Part shown: positions 1-8,176 of the stretch, piece after piece | How the letters are laid out: every line of letters begins with the position of its first letter | Position numbering within the stretch: the stretch's first letter is position 1 | Origin: Alicyclobacillus shizuokensis NBRC 103103 | GTDB lineage: Bacteria > Bacillota > Bacilli > Alicyclobacillales > Alicyclobacillaceae | DNA length: 64,000 nt | Assembly: GCF_001552255.1 (NCBI RefSeq) | Contig: NZ_BCQV01000018.1 | Location: forward strand, 1 to 64,000 | Direction of reading: 5' to 3' | The notes under the pieces: model-generated | Database searches by the model: none | Seen by the model: the letters and a program-made list of their open reading frames with translations, nothing else | Told to the model about the DNA's origin: nothing | Made by a program: the position numbers and the translations under genes

Positions 1-2
1 CT

Positions 3-182
3 TTGGACAGGCAACTGCCTGGAAAGATTGCGGCGGCGTTGGACAAGCAACTGCCCGGGAAGATAGAGGAGGCCTTGGATAGGCAGCTGCCCGCGAAGAT
101 TGAAGAGGCCTTGGACAGGCAACTGCCTGGAAAGATTGCGGCGGCGTTGGATGAGCAGCTGCCCGGGAAGATTGAGGCCGCG
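3..182 (+). repeat. 36-bp tandem repeat, five units, in coding sequence
   Basis: Five consecutive 36-bp units start at 3, 39, 75, 111 and 147, each beginning TTGGA and encoding one 12-residue protein repeat. A degenerate sixth copy follows to about 218. Units 1 and 4 are almost identical in DNA, which suggests recent duplication or slippage. The array probably continues upstream of the window. Confidence 0.85.
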
Positions 183-482
183 TTGGACCGTCGGCTGGAT
201 GCCGCTCTGGAAGAGAAGTTTGAGAAGGTGTGGCTGCCGCGCATTGAGCGCATGATGGACGCCAGGTTTGCGGAATTCAAGCAGATGTTGGTCGACTTCG
301 CGGAGGGCATCTCACGGCAAATTGAAGACCTGCGGAAGGAAAACTCGCGACTTTGGAGCCAATACTCATCCTTTCGCGACAGCACCGAAGGGAATGTGCT
401 GCGCCATGAAAAGCGCCTGAATGACCACAATTGCCGCTTGGCAACCTTGGAGGAGGAGATGCGCCTGGCGCAGCAGGGCTAG
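3..482 (+). CDS. Coiled-coil protein with 12-residue tandem repeats (5' end outside window)
   Basis: The C-terminal part of a protein I do not recognise. The open frame runs in from the window edge; the TTG at position 3 is simply the first start-like codon visible, so the true start probably lies upstream. The visible 159 residues open with five near-identical 12-residue units of the form D-x-Q-L-P-G-K-I-x-x-A-L and one decayed sixth unit. A charged helical segment follows (about residues 60-105), then a Glu/Arg-rich predicted coiled coil to the end. No signal peptide or membrane segment is visible in this part. The regular Pro-Gly every 12 residues would break a continuous helix, so the repeats may be short helical turns. 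It is separated from the reverse-strand asnB by about 200 bp. Function unknown; a structural, tether or adhesion-like role is only speculation. Confidence 0.6.
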   Translation: MDRQLPGKIAAALDKQLPGKIEEALDRQLPAKIEEALDRQLPGKIAAALDEQLPGKIEAALDRRLDAALEEKFEKVWLPRIERMMDARFAEFKQMLVDFAEGISRQIEDLRKENSRLWSQYSSFRDSTEGNVLRHEKRLNDHNCRLATLEEEMRLAQQG

Positions 483-681
483 TGCCCAGTCTTGTCGACA
501 CGGCGCCGTGTCTGCCCTGTTGTCTCGGGTCTTGCTCCGTCGGTCGAATTGGCTTGGTGCAGCCCCATCTCGACCAGCGGGATGGGGCCGCGATGTATGT
601 TATCGGCCTCGAATCCTTAGGATTCGCCGCCGCTGGCTCGCGAAACAGGGCCCGCCGAGCCTCGCGGCCACACGTGATCCC
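483..681. other. Convergent intergenic region with a small palindrome
   Basis: About 200 bp between two genes that converge. It contains a perfect 7-bp stem with a 3-nt loop (610-626, CGAATCC/GGATTCG) that could help end transcription from either side, but no T-run follows on either strand, so I do not call it an intrinsic terminator. Nothing else is recognisable. Confidence 0.5.
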
Positions 682-2529
682 CTACACAATGCGCACCTTG
701 TAGTCGCGCAGCCAGCGGTCTATCTGCACCAAGTAGTGGAACATCTGGGCGGTCCCCGCGATTTGGCCGTACCAGGGATGGTGCTCGCCCTTCTTATAGC
801 TGGACGCGGCCAGCTGACGGATGGCGTCGGTGTCAATCAGCGGGCGAATCGGAGCGTTTGCGTCCTCCAGCATGGCCAGGGCCAGGGAGCGGGTCGTCTC
901 CAGGTAGCGCGGGTTCGGATCGGACGGGTAGGGACTCTTTTTGCGGGAGAGCACGTCGTCCGGCAGGTAGCCGCGCATCGCCGCGCGCAGCACCCCTTTC
1001 ACCTGACCGCCGATGGTTTTCAGGTGCCATGGGATGTTGAACACGTATTGCACCAGCCGGTGGTCGCAGAAGGGAACGCGCACCTCAAGGCCGGTCGCCA
1101 TGCTCATTCTGTCCTTCCTATCCAGCAACGTGGCCAAAAACCGGGTGATGCTCAGGTAGCCAATTTCCCGCACGCGCGCTTCGCGGGTGTTTTCTCCGGG
1201 CAGCTTCGGCACCTCGGTGAGCGCGTCCCGGTACCTGTCGGCCACGTATGCGACCGGGCGGATGGTCGTTTGCAGCTCCGGCGACATCACGCGGACGCGT
1301 TCGTCCAACTGCAGCGACCAGGGGAAGGTGTGGGCTGTCAAGGCCTCTTCCCGGTGAAACCACGGATATCCGCCAAACACTTCGTCGGCCGCTTCCCCCG
1401 ACAGCGCGACGGTGGCGTCTTGCTTGATGGCCTTGCAGAACAGGTACAGCGACGTGTCAATGTCGTACATCCCCGGCAGGTCGCGGGCGGCGATGGGCGT
1501 GAACAGGTGCTGCAGCTGTTCCTCCATGCCGAACACGACGGGGTGGTGCCGGCTGCCGATGAACTCGCTGACGCGGCGCGCCCACGGGGCGTCGATACCG
1601 GTTTGAAAGCTATTGGCCTCGAAGTTTTCCGCCATATCGACGAAGTCGATGGAATAGGTGTCCAACGGCGGCAACCCGCGCCGGCGATAGGCTTCGGCGG
1701 CGATGGCTGACACCGCGCTGGAGTCGACCCCTCCCGACAGGAACGTGCACACCGGGACATCGGAGACCAGCTGCCGGTTGACGGTGTCCACCAACAGCTC
1801 CCGCACCTTGGCGACAGTCGTCTCGGCGTCGTCGGTGTGGGGCTCTGCGGTCAGTTGCCAGTAGGGATGCTCGCGCGCATAGCCCTCGTTGGCCAAAAGG
1901 TAGTGTCCGGCCCGCAGCTCCTTGACACCGTGGAATACGCCGTGTCCGGGCGTGCGGCCCGGTCCGATCAAAAACACCTCCGCCAGCCCTTCCGCGTCCA
2001 CGACCGGATCGACCAATGGGTTGGCGAGCAGTCCCTTCAGTTCGGAGGCAAACAACAGCCCGCGCCCCCGCTGCGCGTAGAAAAGCGGTTTGACGCCCAG
2101 CCTGTCACGGGCCATGAACAGGGTGCGCGCGGCTTCATCCCAAATCGCGTAGGCGAAGATGCCATTGAGCTTTTCCAGCGCGGCGGGCCCCCACTCCACG
2201 TAGGAGAGGAGCACTACCTCGGTGTCGGAGTACGATTGAAACCGGTATCCGCGGGCCGTCAGCTCCTGGCGCACCTCGTCGGTGTTGTACAGCTCCCCGT
2301 TGTAGGTGATGGTATAGGAGCGTTCTCCAAAGCGGCGCGTCATGGGCTGCCTGCCGCCCTCCGGATCCACCACAATCAGGCGGCGGTGGGCAAATGCGGC
2401 CGACTGGCTCAGCCACACGTCCGAAGCATCCGGGCCGCGGCAGGCCATCGTCTCTCCCATCGCGCGGATGGTCTCCAGCTCTCGGGTGAGGTCCCGTTCC
2501 CAGTCAACCCAACCAGCGATTCCACACAT
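682..2529 (-). CDS. asnB: Asparagine synthetase (glutamine-hydrolysing)
   Basis: Makes asparagine from aspartate, ATP and glutamine-derived ammonia in the cytoplasm. The protein is 615 residues, the normal length for class AsnB enzymes. It starts Met-Cys-Gly-Ile; Cys2 is the N-terminal nucleophile of the glutaminase (Ntn) domain, covering about residues 2-210 and including RGPD at 31-34 and YNGELYN at 76-82. The synthetase domain follows, with the ATP pyrophosphatase P-loop SGGVDSS at 265-271 and the later LSGEAADEVFGGY motif. The ATG at 2527-2529 is preceded by a strong GGGGAGG at about 6 nt. It stands alone on the reverse strand, so it is probably monocistronic. B. subtilis has three paralogues (asnB, asnH, asnO); which of these it is orthologous to is not settled here. 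Confidence 0.95.
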   Translation of the reverse strand: MCGIAGWVDWERDLTRELETIRAMGETMACRGPDASDVWLSQSAAFAHRRLIVVDPEGGRQPMTRRFGERSYTITYNGELYNTDEVRQELTARGYRFQSYSDTEVVLLSYVEWGPAALEKLNGIFAYAIWDEAARTLFMARDRLGVKPLFYAQRGRGLLFASELKGLLANPLVDPVVDAEGLAEVFLIGPGRTPGHGVFHGVKELRAGHYLLANEGYAREHPYWQLTAEPHTDDAETTVAKVRELLVDTVNRQLVSDVPVCTFLSGGVDSSAVSAIAAEAYRRRGLPPLDTYSIDFVDMAENFEANSFQTGIDAPWARRVSEFIGSRHHPVVFGMEEQLQHLFTPIAARDLPGMYDIDTSLYLFCKAIKQDATVALSGEAADEVFGGYPWFHREEALTAHTFPWSLQLDERVRVMSPELQTTIRPVAYVADRYRDALTEVPKLPGENTREARVREIGYLSITRFLATLLDRKDRMSMATGLEVRVPFCDHRLVQYVFNIPWHLKTIGGQVKGVLRAAMRGYLPDDVLSRKKSPYPSDPNPRYLETTRSLALAMLEDANAPIRPLIDTDAIRQLAASSYKKGEHHPWYGQIAGTAQMFHYLVQIDRWLRDYKVRIV

Positions 2530-2748
2530 CGGCAGGCCTCCCCGCTTCGTGTTGTCAAGTCAGGGTAACCTATGCGCGACACGCCCAGGGGGTGCAAACG
2601 CCCAGAACGTCACCCGCGCGGAGGCTGGATGTTGTCCGCTCGTGCGGCCGAACCCTGAAAAACAGGGCAGCTGAATGCGGCAAAAAGGTATACACTAGGA
2701 GTACAGTCGCGCCCTCACAATTCGGCTGCAGGGCGGGAGGGGTGTACA

Positions 2749-3084
2749 GTGTCTTTGTACAATGTGACCGAAATGCTCGCCCGCATGGTGTTCGACCAGG
2801 CGCTCGCGGGCCACGGCAAGTTGGCCTGCGAGTGTCCGCGCTGCCGGGACGACATCCTTGCCTACGCGCTCAATCGCCTGCCTTCCCGGTATGTGACCAG
2901 CGATCTCGGGCAGGCGTACGTGAAGGCCCAATACCTGGATTCGCAGATGCAGCTCGACCTGTTGCGCGAGCTGACCATCGCCGCCCTCGCGGTCGGGGCA
3001 AACCCGCACCACGAAATCCCCCGGGAAACACGGACAGAGGCGCTGCCGGAGGCGTGCCGGACGGGGGAGGCGGGCGGATCGTGA
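2749..3084 (+). CDS. comFB: ComFB-family late competence protein
   Basis: A 111-residue protein matching the ComFB family (late competence development protein). The core runs from about residue 26 to 90, with three closely spaced cysteines (Cys27, Cys29, Cys32) in the pattern CxCxxC followed by an alanine/leucine-rich helical part ending near ANPHHE. Bacillus ComFB lies between comFA and comFC, but related stand-alone proteins are widespread and some bind cyclic dinucleotides; which applies here is not known. The GTG start is chosen because GGGAGG sits 8 nt upstream. The stop overlaps the GTG of tadA (GTGA), so the two are translationally coupled. No other com genes are adjacent. Confidence 0.7.
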   Translation: MSLYNVTEMLARMVFDQALAGHGKLACECPRCRDDILAYALNRLPSRYVTSDLGQAYVKAQYLDSQMQLDLLRELTIAALAVGANPHHEIPRETRTEALPEACRTGEAGGS

Positions 3085-3578
3085 AGCGGAGTGGGGATGA
3101 ACACTACATGTCGTTGGCGGTGGAGGCCGCACGCAGGGCGGCCGCGCTCGGCGAGGTGCCCATTGGCGCCGTCATTGTGCAAGGCGGCGAGGTGGTCGCC
3201 ACGGCCCACAACCTGCGCGAAACCTGGGCCGATCCGACCGCCCACGCGGAGCTACTGGCGTTGCGCGCGGCGAGCCGGCGCCTCGGAACCTGGCGGCTGG
3301 CGGAGTGTGACCTGTATGTGACCCTGGAGCCGTGCCCCATGTGCGCGGGGGCGGTTATGCTGGCGCGGGTGCGGCGCTTGATCTATGGGGCGGCCGATGC
3401 AAAGGGCGGGGCTGTCCAGTCGAAGCTGTCTGTGCTTCAGCCGGGGCTGTGGAATCACCAGCCGGAAATTTCCGCTGGCATCCTGGCAGAAGAATGTGGT
3501 ATGATACTCAAGGACTTTTTCCAAGGCCTGCGCAGGAACAATCGGTCTGCCGCGGTGGCGGACGAGTCCTGCGGATGA
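3081..3578 (+). CDS. tadA: tRNA-specific adenosine deaminase
   Basis: Deaminates adenosine-34 to inosine in the wobble position of tRNA-Arg(ACG). The 165-residue protein has the zinc deaminase signature: HAE at 55-57, with the catalytic Glu, and PCPMC at 84-88, which supplies the two Cys zinc ligands. The GTG at 3081 is preferred over upstream in-frame codons because GGGGGAGG lies 10 nt before it and the family begins shortly before the ExxMxLA helix. It overlaps the comFB stop by 4 nt. The order tadA, SRP RNA, dnaX is the B. subtilis order, with a tRNA-Ser and a kinase gene added here. Confidence 0.95.
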   Translation: MKRSGDEHYMSLAVEAARRAAALGEVPIGAVIVQGGEVVATAHNLRETWADPTAHAELLALRAASRRLGTWRLAECDLYVTLEPCPMCAGAVMLARVRRLIYGAADAKGGAVQSKLSVLQPGLWNHQPEISAGILAEECGMILKDFFQGLRRNNRSAAVADESCG

Positions 3579-3601
3579 GGATGCGCACACAGGTCGAGCA
3601 T

Positions 3602-3691
3602 GGAGAGATGTCCGAGTGGTTGAAGGAGCTCGCCTCGAAAGCGAGTAGCCCTGCAAGGGGCTCGTGGGTTCGAATCCCACTCTCTCCGCCA
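3602..3691 (+). tRNA. tRNA-Ser (anticodon CGA)
   Basis: The acceptor stem GGAGAGA (3602-3608) pairs with TCTCTCC (3681-3687), followed by discriminator G and an encoded CCA (3689-3691). The anticodon stem CTCGC/GCGAG (3629-3633, 3641-3645) encloses the loop CTCGAAA with anticodon CGA at 3636-3638, reading UCG. The long variable arm and the T-loop TTCGAAT are typical of class II tRNA-Ser. A perfect GCCGC-GAAA-GCGGC hairpin follows directly at 3692-3705 and may be a 3'-processing boundary. Confidence 0.97.
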
Positions 3692-3756
3692 GCCGCGAAA
3701 GCGGCAAAGTGACCACCGCGTTTGGCGCAACGCGGGAGCCGTAAGGCTCGGACTCG

Positions 3757-3790
3757 GCGCAAATGGCTCGTTGCCATTTGCGCTTTCCTC
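3757..3790 (+). terminator. Rho-independent terminator after tRNA-Ser
   Basis: An 11-bp perfect stem (3757-3767 with 3773-3783), a TCGTT loop, then TTTCCTCCT. It separates the comFB-tadA-tRNA-Ser transcript from the SRP RNA gene. Confidence 0.75.
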
Positions 3791-3830
3791 CTGAAATTCT
3801 CCCATGACAACCGGACCCAGGCCTATTCAG

Positions 3831-3973
3831 GCGCGCCTTGTGGTCAGGAACCAAATTGGGTCCCATGCGGCGAAACCTTCCGAACCGTGTCAGGTCCTGG
3901 CGGAAGCAGCACTAAGGAAGTGCTTTCGGGCGACGTGGGCGCACCTGGTTTGGTTCCTGGTCAGAGGGCGCGC
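3831..3973 (+). ncRNA. ffs: Signal recognition particle RNA (short form)
   Basis: The RNA scaffold of the SRP, which binds Ffh to target membrane proteins. The sequence contains the S-domain core GTCAGGTCC...GGAAGCAGCAC (about 3889-3912), closely matching the B. subtilis scRNA core, and it lies in the same place, between tadA and dnaX. The ends pair in a long helix: 3831-3855 is nearly complementary to about 3948-3973, closing with GCGCGC. TTTT follows the 3' end, as in an intrinsic terminator. The helix 8 tetraloop is UGGC rather than GGAA, which fits the alternative URRC class. I see no Alu-domain sequence on either flank, so the RNA looks like a ~143-nt hairpin rather than the ~270-nt Bacillus form. 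The exact ends are estimated from pairing. Confidence 0.88.
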
Positions 3974-4096
3974 TTTTGCGTATGGGCTGCATCGTCGAGG
4001 TCTGTCGAGTGCATAGAGGTTTTGTCGAGCGTGCAGGAAATCTCCGGCTGGCGGGGAATAGCTACACAACTGCACAGCCAGCAGGAGGGAACCGCG

Positions 4097-5257
4097 ATGC
4101 ACGACAACACTGAGCCTGGGGCACAATGGCCGGATCAACTGACCAAGCTGCTTGACAGCATGCCGCTGTGGGCGCGCGCGATGAATGCGGGGCTGCTCTA
4201 TCTGGATGAAGATTTGGACGTATTTGTGCTGAACGATGTGGCCCGGGAACTGCTGGGAGACCGGCTGGAGGTGGGCGTGGCCGCCCGCTTGTCGGACTGC
4301 CTCCCGGCGGACCGGGACGCGTATCGTCTGCTGATGGATACGGTGCTGACGCGGGAGCCGTTGCGGGATCGCCTCGTGGCCTGGGAGTCGCACGGGCAGC
4401 TGCGCCATCTACTGGTGGACAGCTATCCTCTGCAGAGTTCCGGCAATCGACCGGGTGGCATGCTGGTGATGGCGAAGGACCTCGGCAGCCTGACGGCGAT
4501 GGAGCAAAACATGCAGCGAACAGAAAAGCTGGCTACGGTAGGAAAAATCGCCGCTGGCGTCGCGCACGAGATCCGCAACCCGTTGACGACGGTCCGGGGA
4601 TTCCTGCAGATGCTCAGCGAGCGCCTGGGCGCTTGTGGCCTGCAGGAGGAAATCGGATACATCGAACTCATTATGGAAGAGATTCAACGCATTAATAACC
4701 TGGTCACCGAGTTGCTGCTGCTGTCCAAACCGCGGCGGATGCGGAAGGAGCGGTGCACGGTTGCGGCGGTGTTGACGGACCTGCAGCCGGTGATAGCCGC
4801 CGATGCGCTGTTGCGCGGCGCAGAATTCACGCAACATTTGGAGGATGATGCCCGCCGGGCCTGGATCTGGGCGGACGTGGCGATGCTCAAGCAGCTCATC
4901 ATGAATCTGGCGAAAAACGCGCTGGAGGCCATGGAGAACGGGGGCCGGTTGGGCATCAGGGCGACGGTGGAGGGAGGATGGCTGCGCCTGGATGTGTCCG
5001 ACACCGGGCCGGGCATTCCTCCTTACCAGACGGACAAGATATTCGAGGAGTTTTTTACCACCAAGGACAAGGGCACCGGTCTCGGACTGCCCATCTGCCA
5101 ACGGATTGTCGCCGATCACGGCGGGAGCATCCGCGTCTTTTCCAAAGGCTTTGGCACCACCTTTTCCGTCTTCTTGCCGCTGGAAAGCGACGCGCGCAGC
5201 GCCTCGGCGCCGTCAGCCTGTGCATCGGCCGATGCGCGCTCTGCGAGCGCCAGCTGA
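4097..5257 (+). CDS. PAS-domain sensor histidine kinase (orphan)
   Basis: A 386-residue soluble histidine kinase. There is no signal peptide and no convincing membrane span. An N-terminal PAS-like sensor domain covers about residues 20-130. A HisKA domain follows, with the H-box around His157 (GVAHEIRNP), then an HATPase domain with N-box (MNLAKNALEAM), G1 box (DTGPGIP) and G2 (GTGLGLPI). The layout and H-box resemble the B. subtilis sporulation kinases (KinA/KinE type) and NtrB-like kinases. The ATG at 4097 has AGGAGG 8 nt upstream. No response regulator is adjacent, as is usual for phosphorelay kinases feeding Spo0F. A role in sporulation is inferred from the architecture and the spore-rich neighbourhood, not shown. 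The last ~15 residues are a Ser/Ala-rich tail. Confidence 0.85.
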   Translation: MHDNTEPGAQWPDQLTKLLDSMPLWARAMNAGLLYLDEDLDVFVLNDVARELLGDRLEVGVAARLSDCLPADRDAYRLLMDTVLTREPLRDRLVAWESHGQLRHLLVDSYPLQSSGNRPGGMLVMAKDLGSLTAMEQNMQRTEKLATVGKIAAGVAHEIRNPLTTVRGFLQMLSERLGACGLQEEIGYIELIMEEIQRINNLVTELLLLSKPRRMRKERCTVAAVLTDLQPVIAADALLRGAEFTQHLEDDARRAWIWADVAMLKQLIMNLAKNALEAMENGGRLGIRATVEGGWLRLDVSDTGPGIPPYQTDKIFEEFFTTKDKGTGLGLPICQRIVADHGGSIRVFSKGFGTTFSVFLPLESDARSASAPSACASADARSASAS

Positions 5258-5365
5258 GCCGCATTGTGGGTTTGTCTGGCCCCTTTTCCTGTGCTACCTT
5301 TAAGGGAGTTCTCAAGGCCGATGCCGATAGGGATAGCGGTGTCCTATGCAGTAGGGGGTGGTGGG

Positions 5366-7120
5366 GTGTCGTACCAGGCCATATACCGGGCGTGGCGCCC
5401 GCAGACGTTTTCGGATCTGGTTGGCCAACCGCACGTGCGGCAAACGCTGACGAACGCCATCCTGCGCGGCCAGGTGGCCCACGCCTACCTATTCTGCGGG
5501 CCGCGCGGCACGGGCAAGACCAGTGCCGCCAAAGTGCTGGCCAAGGCGGTCAACTGTGAGGCGCTGGTGGGGGCGGATCCCTGCAATCGCTGTGAGGCGT
5601 GCGAGAGTATCAATCAGGGGACGAACGTCGACGTGGAGGAGATTGATGCGGCTTCCAACCGCGGTGTGGACGAGATTCGCCAACTGCGCGACAAGGTGCA
5701 GTACGCCCCTGCCAGTCTGCGGCGCAAGGTCTACATCGTGGACGAGGTGCACATGCTCACGACCGAGGCGTTCAACGCCCTGCTGAAGACGCTGGAAGAG
5801 CCGCCCGCGCATACGCTGTTTGTGTTGGCCACTACCGAGCCGCATAAGATTCCGGCGACCATCATCTCGCGCTGTCAGCGGTTTGACTTTCGCCGCATCG
5901 AGCCAGAGGCGATTGTCGAGCGGTTATCCGAGGTGTGCGAGAAGGAAGGCTGGCAGGCGGAGCCGGAAGCCCTGTGGCGGATTGCGCACGCGGCGGACGG
6001 AGGCCTGCGGGACGCACTTGGCCTCTTGGAGCAGACGGCCGCGTTTGCTGCCGGGGCCATCCGGGCCGCCGACGCCGCGCACGTGATGGGCGGTGTGGAG
6101 ACGGAGGGGCTGCTGGGCCTGGTCACGGCGCTGGCGCAAGGCGACGTGGCGAAGGTTTTGGCCGACTTGGCGGGATGGTACCGGGCCGGGAAGGACCCGG
6201 GACGGATTGTGCATGACCTGCTGCAGACCCTGCGCGACGTGTTTGTCGTCAAGCTGTCCGGCGGCGATGCGCAGATGGGACCGCTGTTGGGCGCCTATCA
6301 ACAGGCGGCGGTCGGTTGTTCGCAGGCGTGGCTGTTGACGGCGGTGAAAAAGCTGGGGGAAACGTACACCAGTATGCGCTATGTTGAACAGCCGCGGCTG
6401 GCGCTGGAGGCGGCGTTGCTGACGGTGGCCACTGAGCAACCGCCACAGACGGTGCCGGAGCGGGCCGACGGGACGCGGGCTAGGACGGATATGCCGCGCC
6501 CGGGAGGAGCAGGCCCAAGCGCCGTGGATGCGGGGGATGCTCCCGCCGGGCGCGCGCCGGTCGCCCGTGCTGGGGACGAATCCGCCGGGCGCGCGCCGGT
6601 CGCCCCTGCTGCGGACGCATCCACAGAGGGAGACACGGGTGGCCGCGGCGCCGACAGCGCGCCGGCCCCCAGGCGCTCGGCTGCCGGGCAAAGCCGCAAG
6701 ATGCAGGTGCTGAAGCAGTTGGCGGCCGCGGCCAACGCGGATGTGCTGACGCGTGTGCAGGCGGCCTGGCCGGACGTGCTTCAGTGGGTGCGCGGGCAGC
6801 AGATTCAGGCGCACGCCTGGCTGATGGGCGGCGAACCGGTGCTGGCGACCGAGGACACGGTGGTCATCGCCTTTGCCAGCCGCATCCACCGCGACGCGGT
6901 AATGAAGCCCAATGTCCGCACGCTGATTGAACAGGCGCTGTCCGAGGGGTGCGGCGCGCCGCTGCGCTTTCTCGCCCTGCACCGGCCGGATTGGGAGGCG
7001 TTTTCGGCCGAACAGAAGCGTGGCCTTGCCCAGGCGGCCGGGGACGACGGCCAGAGCTTGGTGGCCAAGGCGGTGGAAGTGTTCGGCCAAGATGTGTTGG
7101 AGATCATCGATGGAGAGTGA
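5366..7120 (+). CDS. dnaX: DNA polymerase III subunit gamma/tau
   Basis: The clamp-loader ATPase of the replicase. From the GTG at 5366 the protein is 584 residues. The AAA+ module has Walker A GPRGTGKT at 45-52, a four-Cys zinc module (Cys64, 73, 76, 79), a DEVH Walker B, and the SRC motif. A Pro/Ala/Gly/Arg-rich linker (about residues 360-440) contains a duplicated AGRAPVA unit. The conserved C-terminal tau part follows. The GTG is chosen because family members begin with the YQALYR-type motif right after the start and GGGGGTGG precedes it; an in-frame ATG at 5321 is the alternative. No frameshift slippage heptamer was seen, so a separate gamma form is not predicted. It starts the ybaB-recR run. 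Confidence 0.95.
   Translation: MSYQAIYRAWRPQTFSDLVGQPHVRQTLTNAILRGQVAHAYLFCGPRGTGKTSAAKVLAKAVNCEALVGADPCNRCEACESINQGTNVDVEEIDAASNRGVDEIRQLRDKVQYAPASLRRKVYIVDEVHMLTTEAFNALLKTLEEPPAHTLFVLATTEPHKIPATIISRCQRFDFRRIEPEAIVERLSEVCEKEGWQAEPEALWRIAHAADGGLRDALGLLEQTAAFAAGAIRAADAAHVMGGVETEGLLGLVTALAQGDVAKVLADLAGWYRAGKDPGRIVHDLLQTLRDVFVVKLSGGDAQMGPLLGAYQQAAVGCSQAWLLTAVKKLGETYTSMRYVEQPRLALEAALLTVATEQPPQTVPERADGTRARTDMPRPGGAGPSAVDAGDAPAGRAPVARAGDESAGRAPVAPAADASTEGDTGGRGADSAPAPRRSAAGQSRKMQVLKQLAAAANADVLTRVQAAWPDVLQWVRGQQIQAHAWLMGGEPVLATEDTVVIAFASRIHRDAVMKPNVRTLIEQALSEGCGAPLRFLALHRPDWEAFSAEQKRGLAQAAGDDGQSLVAKAVEVFGQDVLEIIDGE
6545..6625 (+). repeat. Direct repeat in the dnaX linker
   Basis: A GC-rich segment of about 24 bp encoding AGRAPVA occurs twice, near 6547 and 6589, in the linker between the ATPase and C-terminal domains of DnaX. 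It suggests local duplication in a low-constraint region. Confidence 0.6.
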
Positions 7121-7126
7121 ATACGC

Positions 7127-7438
7127 GTGAAGAACATGAATCAGTTGATGCGTCAGGCAAAAAAGCTGCAGGACGAGATGATGAAGGCACAGGCGGCGCT
7201 GGCCGAGCGGGAGATTGAGGGCAGCGCGGGCGGCGGCGTGGTCAAGGTGCGCATGAACGGCCACAAGGAGCCGCTGGCGATAGAGATCGCCAAGGACGTG
7301 GTCAACCCGGATGACGTGGAAATGCTGCAGGACTTGGTGCTGGCCGCTTTGCAGGACGCGCTCAAACAGGTCGACGAGCTGGCGGAATCGGAGCTGGGGA
7401 AATACACGCGCGGTCTCAACCTGCCCGGGTTGTTCTAA
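7127..7438 (+). CDS. ybaB: YbaB/EbfC family nucleoid-associated protein
   Basis: A 103-residue DNA-binding protein of the YbaB/EbfC family, a small dimer that coats DNA. The N-terminal [15 protein letters not shown] helix and the central [14 protein letters not shown] strand pair are characteristic. The GTG at 7127 has GGAGAG at 9 nt; an ATG three codons later is the alternative. It lies 6 nt after dnaX and 3 nt before recR, the universal dnaX-ybaB-recR arrangement. Confidence 0.93.
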   Translation: MKNMNQLMRQAKKLQDEMMKAQAALAEREIEGSAGGGVVKVRMNGHKEPLAIEIAKDVVNPDDVEMLQDLVLAALQDALKQVDELAESELGKYTRGLNLPGLF

Positions 7439-7441
7439 GCG

Positions 7442-8041
7442 ATGCAGAGTTACCCGGCGCCGATTACACACCTGGTTGAGCAGTTCATGAAGCTGCCCGG
7501 CATTGGCCCGAAGACGGCCAGCCGCTTGGCGTTTCACGTTCTCAGCATGGACCTGGCGGATGTTGAGGAATTCGCGGCGGCGCTGCGCGAAGTCAAGCTG
7601 AACCTGAGCGAGTGCTCCGTCTGCTGCAACATCACCGACGTCAATCCCTGCCGCATTTGTTCCGATCCTTCGCGCGACGAAACCGTCCTCTGCGTCGTGC
7701 AGGACGCGCGGGATGTGGCGGCGATGGAACGGACCAACGAGTACAACGGCCGCTACCACGTGCTGCACGGCGCCATTTCCCCGATGGACGGCATCGGCCC
7801 CGGCGACATCCGGATTCGCGAATTGGTGCAGCGCCTGGCCGACTCCAAGGTGCAGGAGGTCATCCTCGCCACTAATCCGAACGTCGAAGGCGAGGCCACG
7901 GCCATGTACATCTCGCGTCTGCTCAAGCCGTTTTCGCTGAACGTCACCCGCATCGCGCACGGCCTGCCGGTCGGCGGCGACCTGGAGTACGCCGACGAGG
8001 TCACCCTGGCGAAGGCGCTGGAGGGGCGCCGCCAGGTGTAA
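7442..8041 (+). CDS. recR: Recombination mediator protein RecR
   Basis: Loads RecA at gapped DNA together with RecO. The 199-residue protein has an N-terminal helix-hairpin-helix ([11 protein letters not shown], 18-28), a Cys-rich zinc finger with Cys58, Cys61/62, Cys70 and Cys73, and a TOPRIM domain beginning near residue 81. No good ribosome-binding site precedes the ATG, so it probably depends on coupling to ybaB, whose stop is 3 nt upstream. Confidence 0.96.
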   Translation: MQSYPAPITHLVEQFMKLPGIGPKTASRLAFHVLSMDLADVEEFAAALREVKLNLSECSVCCNITDVNPCRICSDPSRDETVLCVVQDARDVAAMERTNEYNGRYHVLHGAISPMDGIGPGDIRIRELVQRLADSKVQEVILATNPNVEGEATAMYISRLLKPFSLNVTRIAHGLPVGGDLEYADEVTLAKALEGRRQV

Positions 8042-8176
8042 AGGCGTGGCCGACCGGCCGCCAGCGTGTGCAGCGGCGCGGATGTTTGCATCCGTCCCCG
8101 CTCAGGAGCGAGTCATATTGTCCCACTCTCTTGCCTATGATCTACTAATTCAAGCGACAAGGGAGATGGGAGCGGC

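Noticed and set aside
3-182. CRISPR-like array (36-bp period)
   Set aside because: The repeats are contiguous without spacers and encode an in-frame 12-residue protein repeat.
610-626. Palindrome as terminator between the first two genes
   Set aside because: Stem is short and has no T-run on either strand; recorded only as an intergenic feature.
5366-7120. Programmed frameshift giving a gamma form of DnaX
   Set aside because: No A-AAA-AAG type heptamer; the only A-run (near 6346) has five A in the ATPase region.
5924-7960. Reverse-strand open frame (678 codons) opposite dnaX, ybaB and recR
   Set aside because: Spans three well-supported forward genes; composition typical of a shadow.
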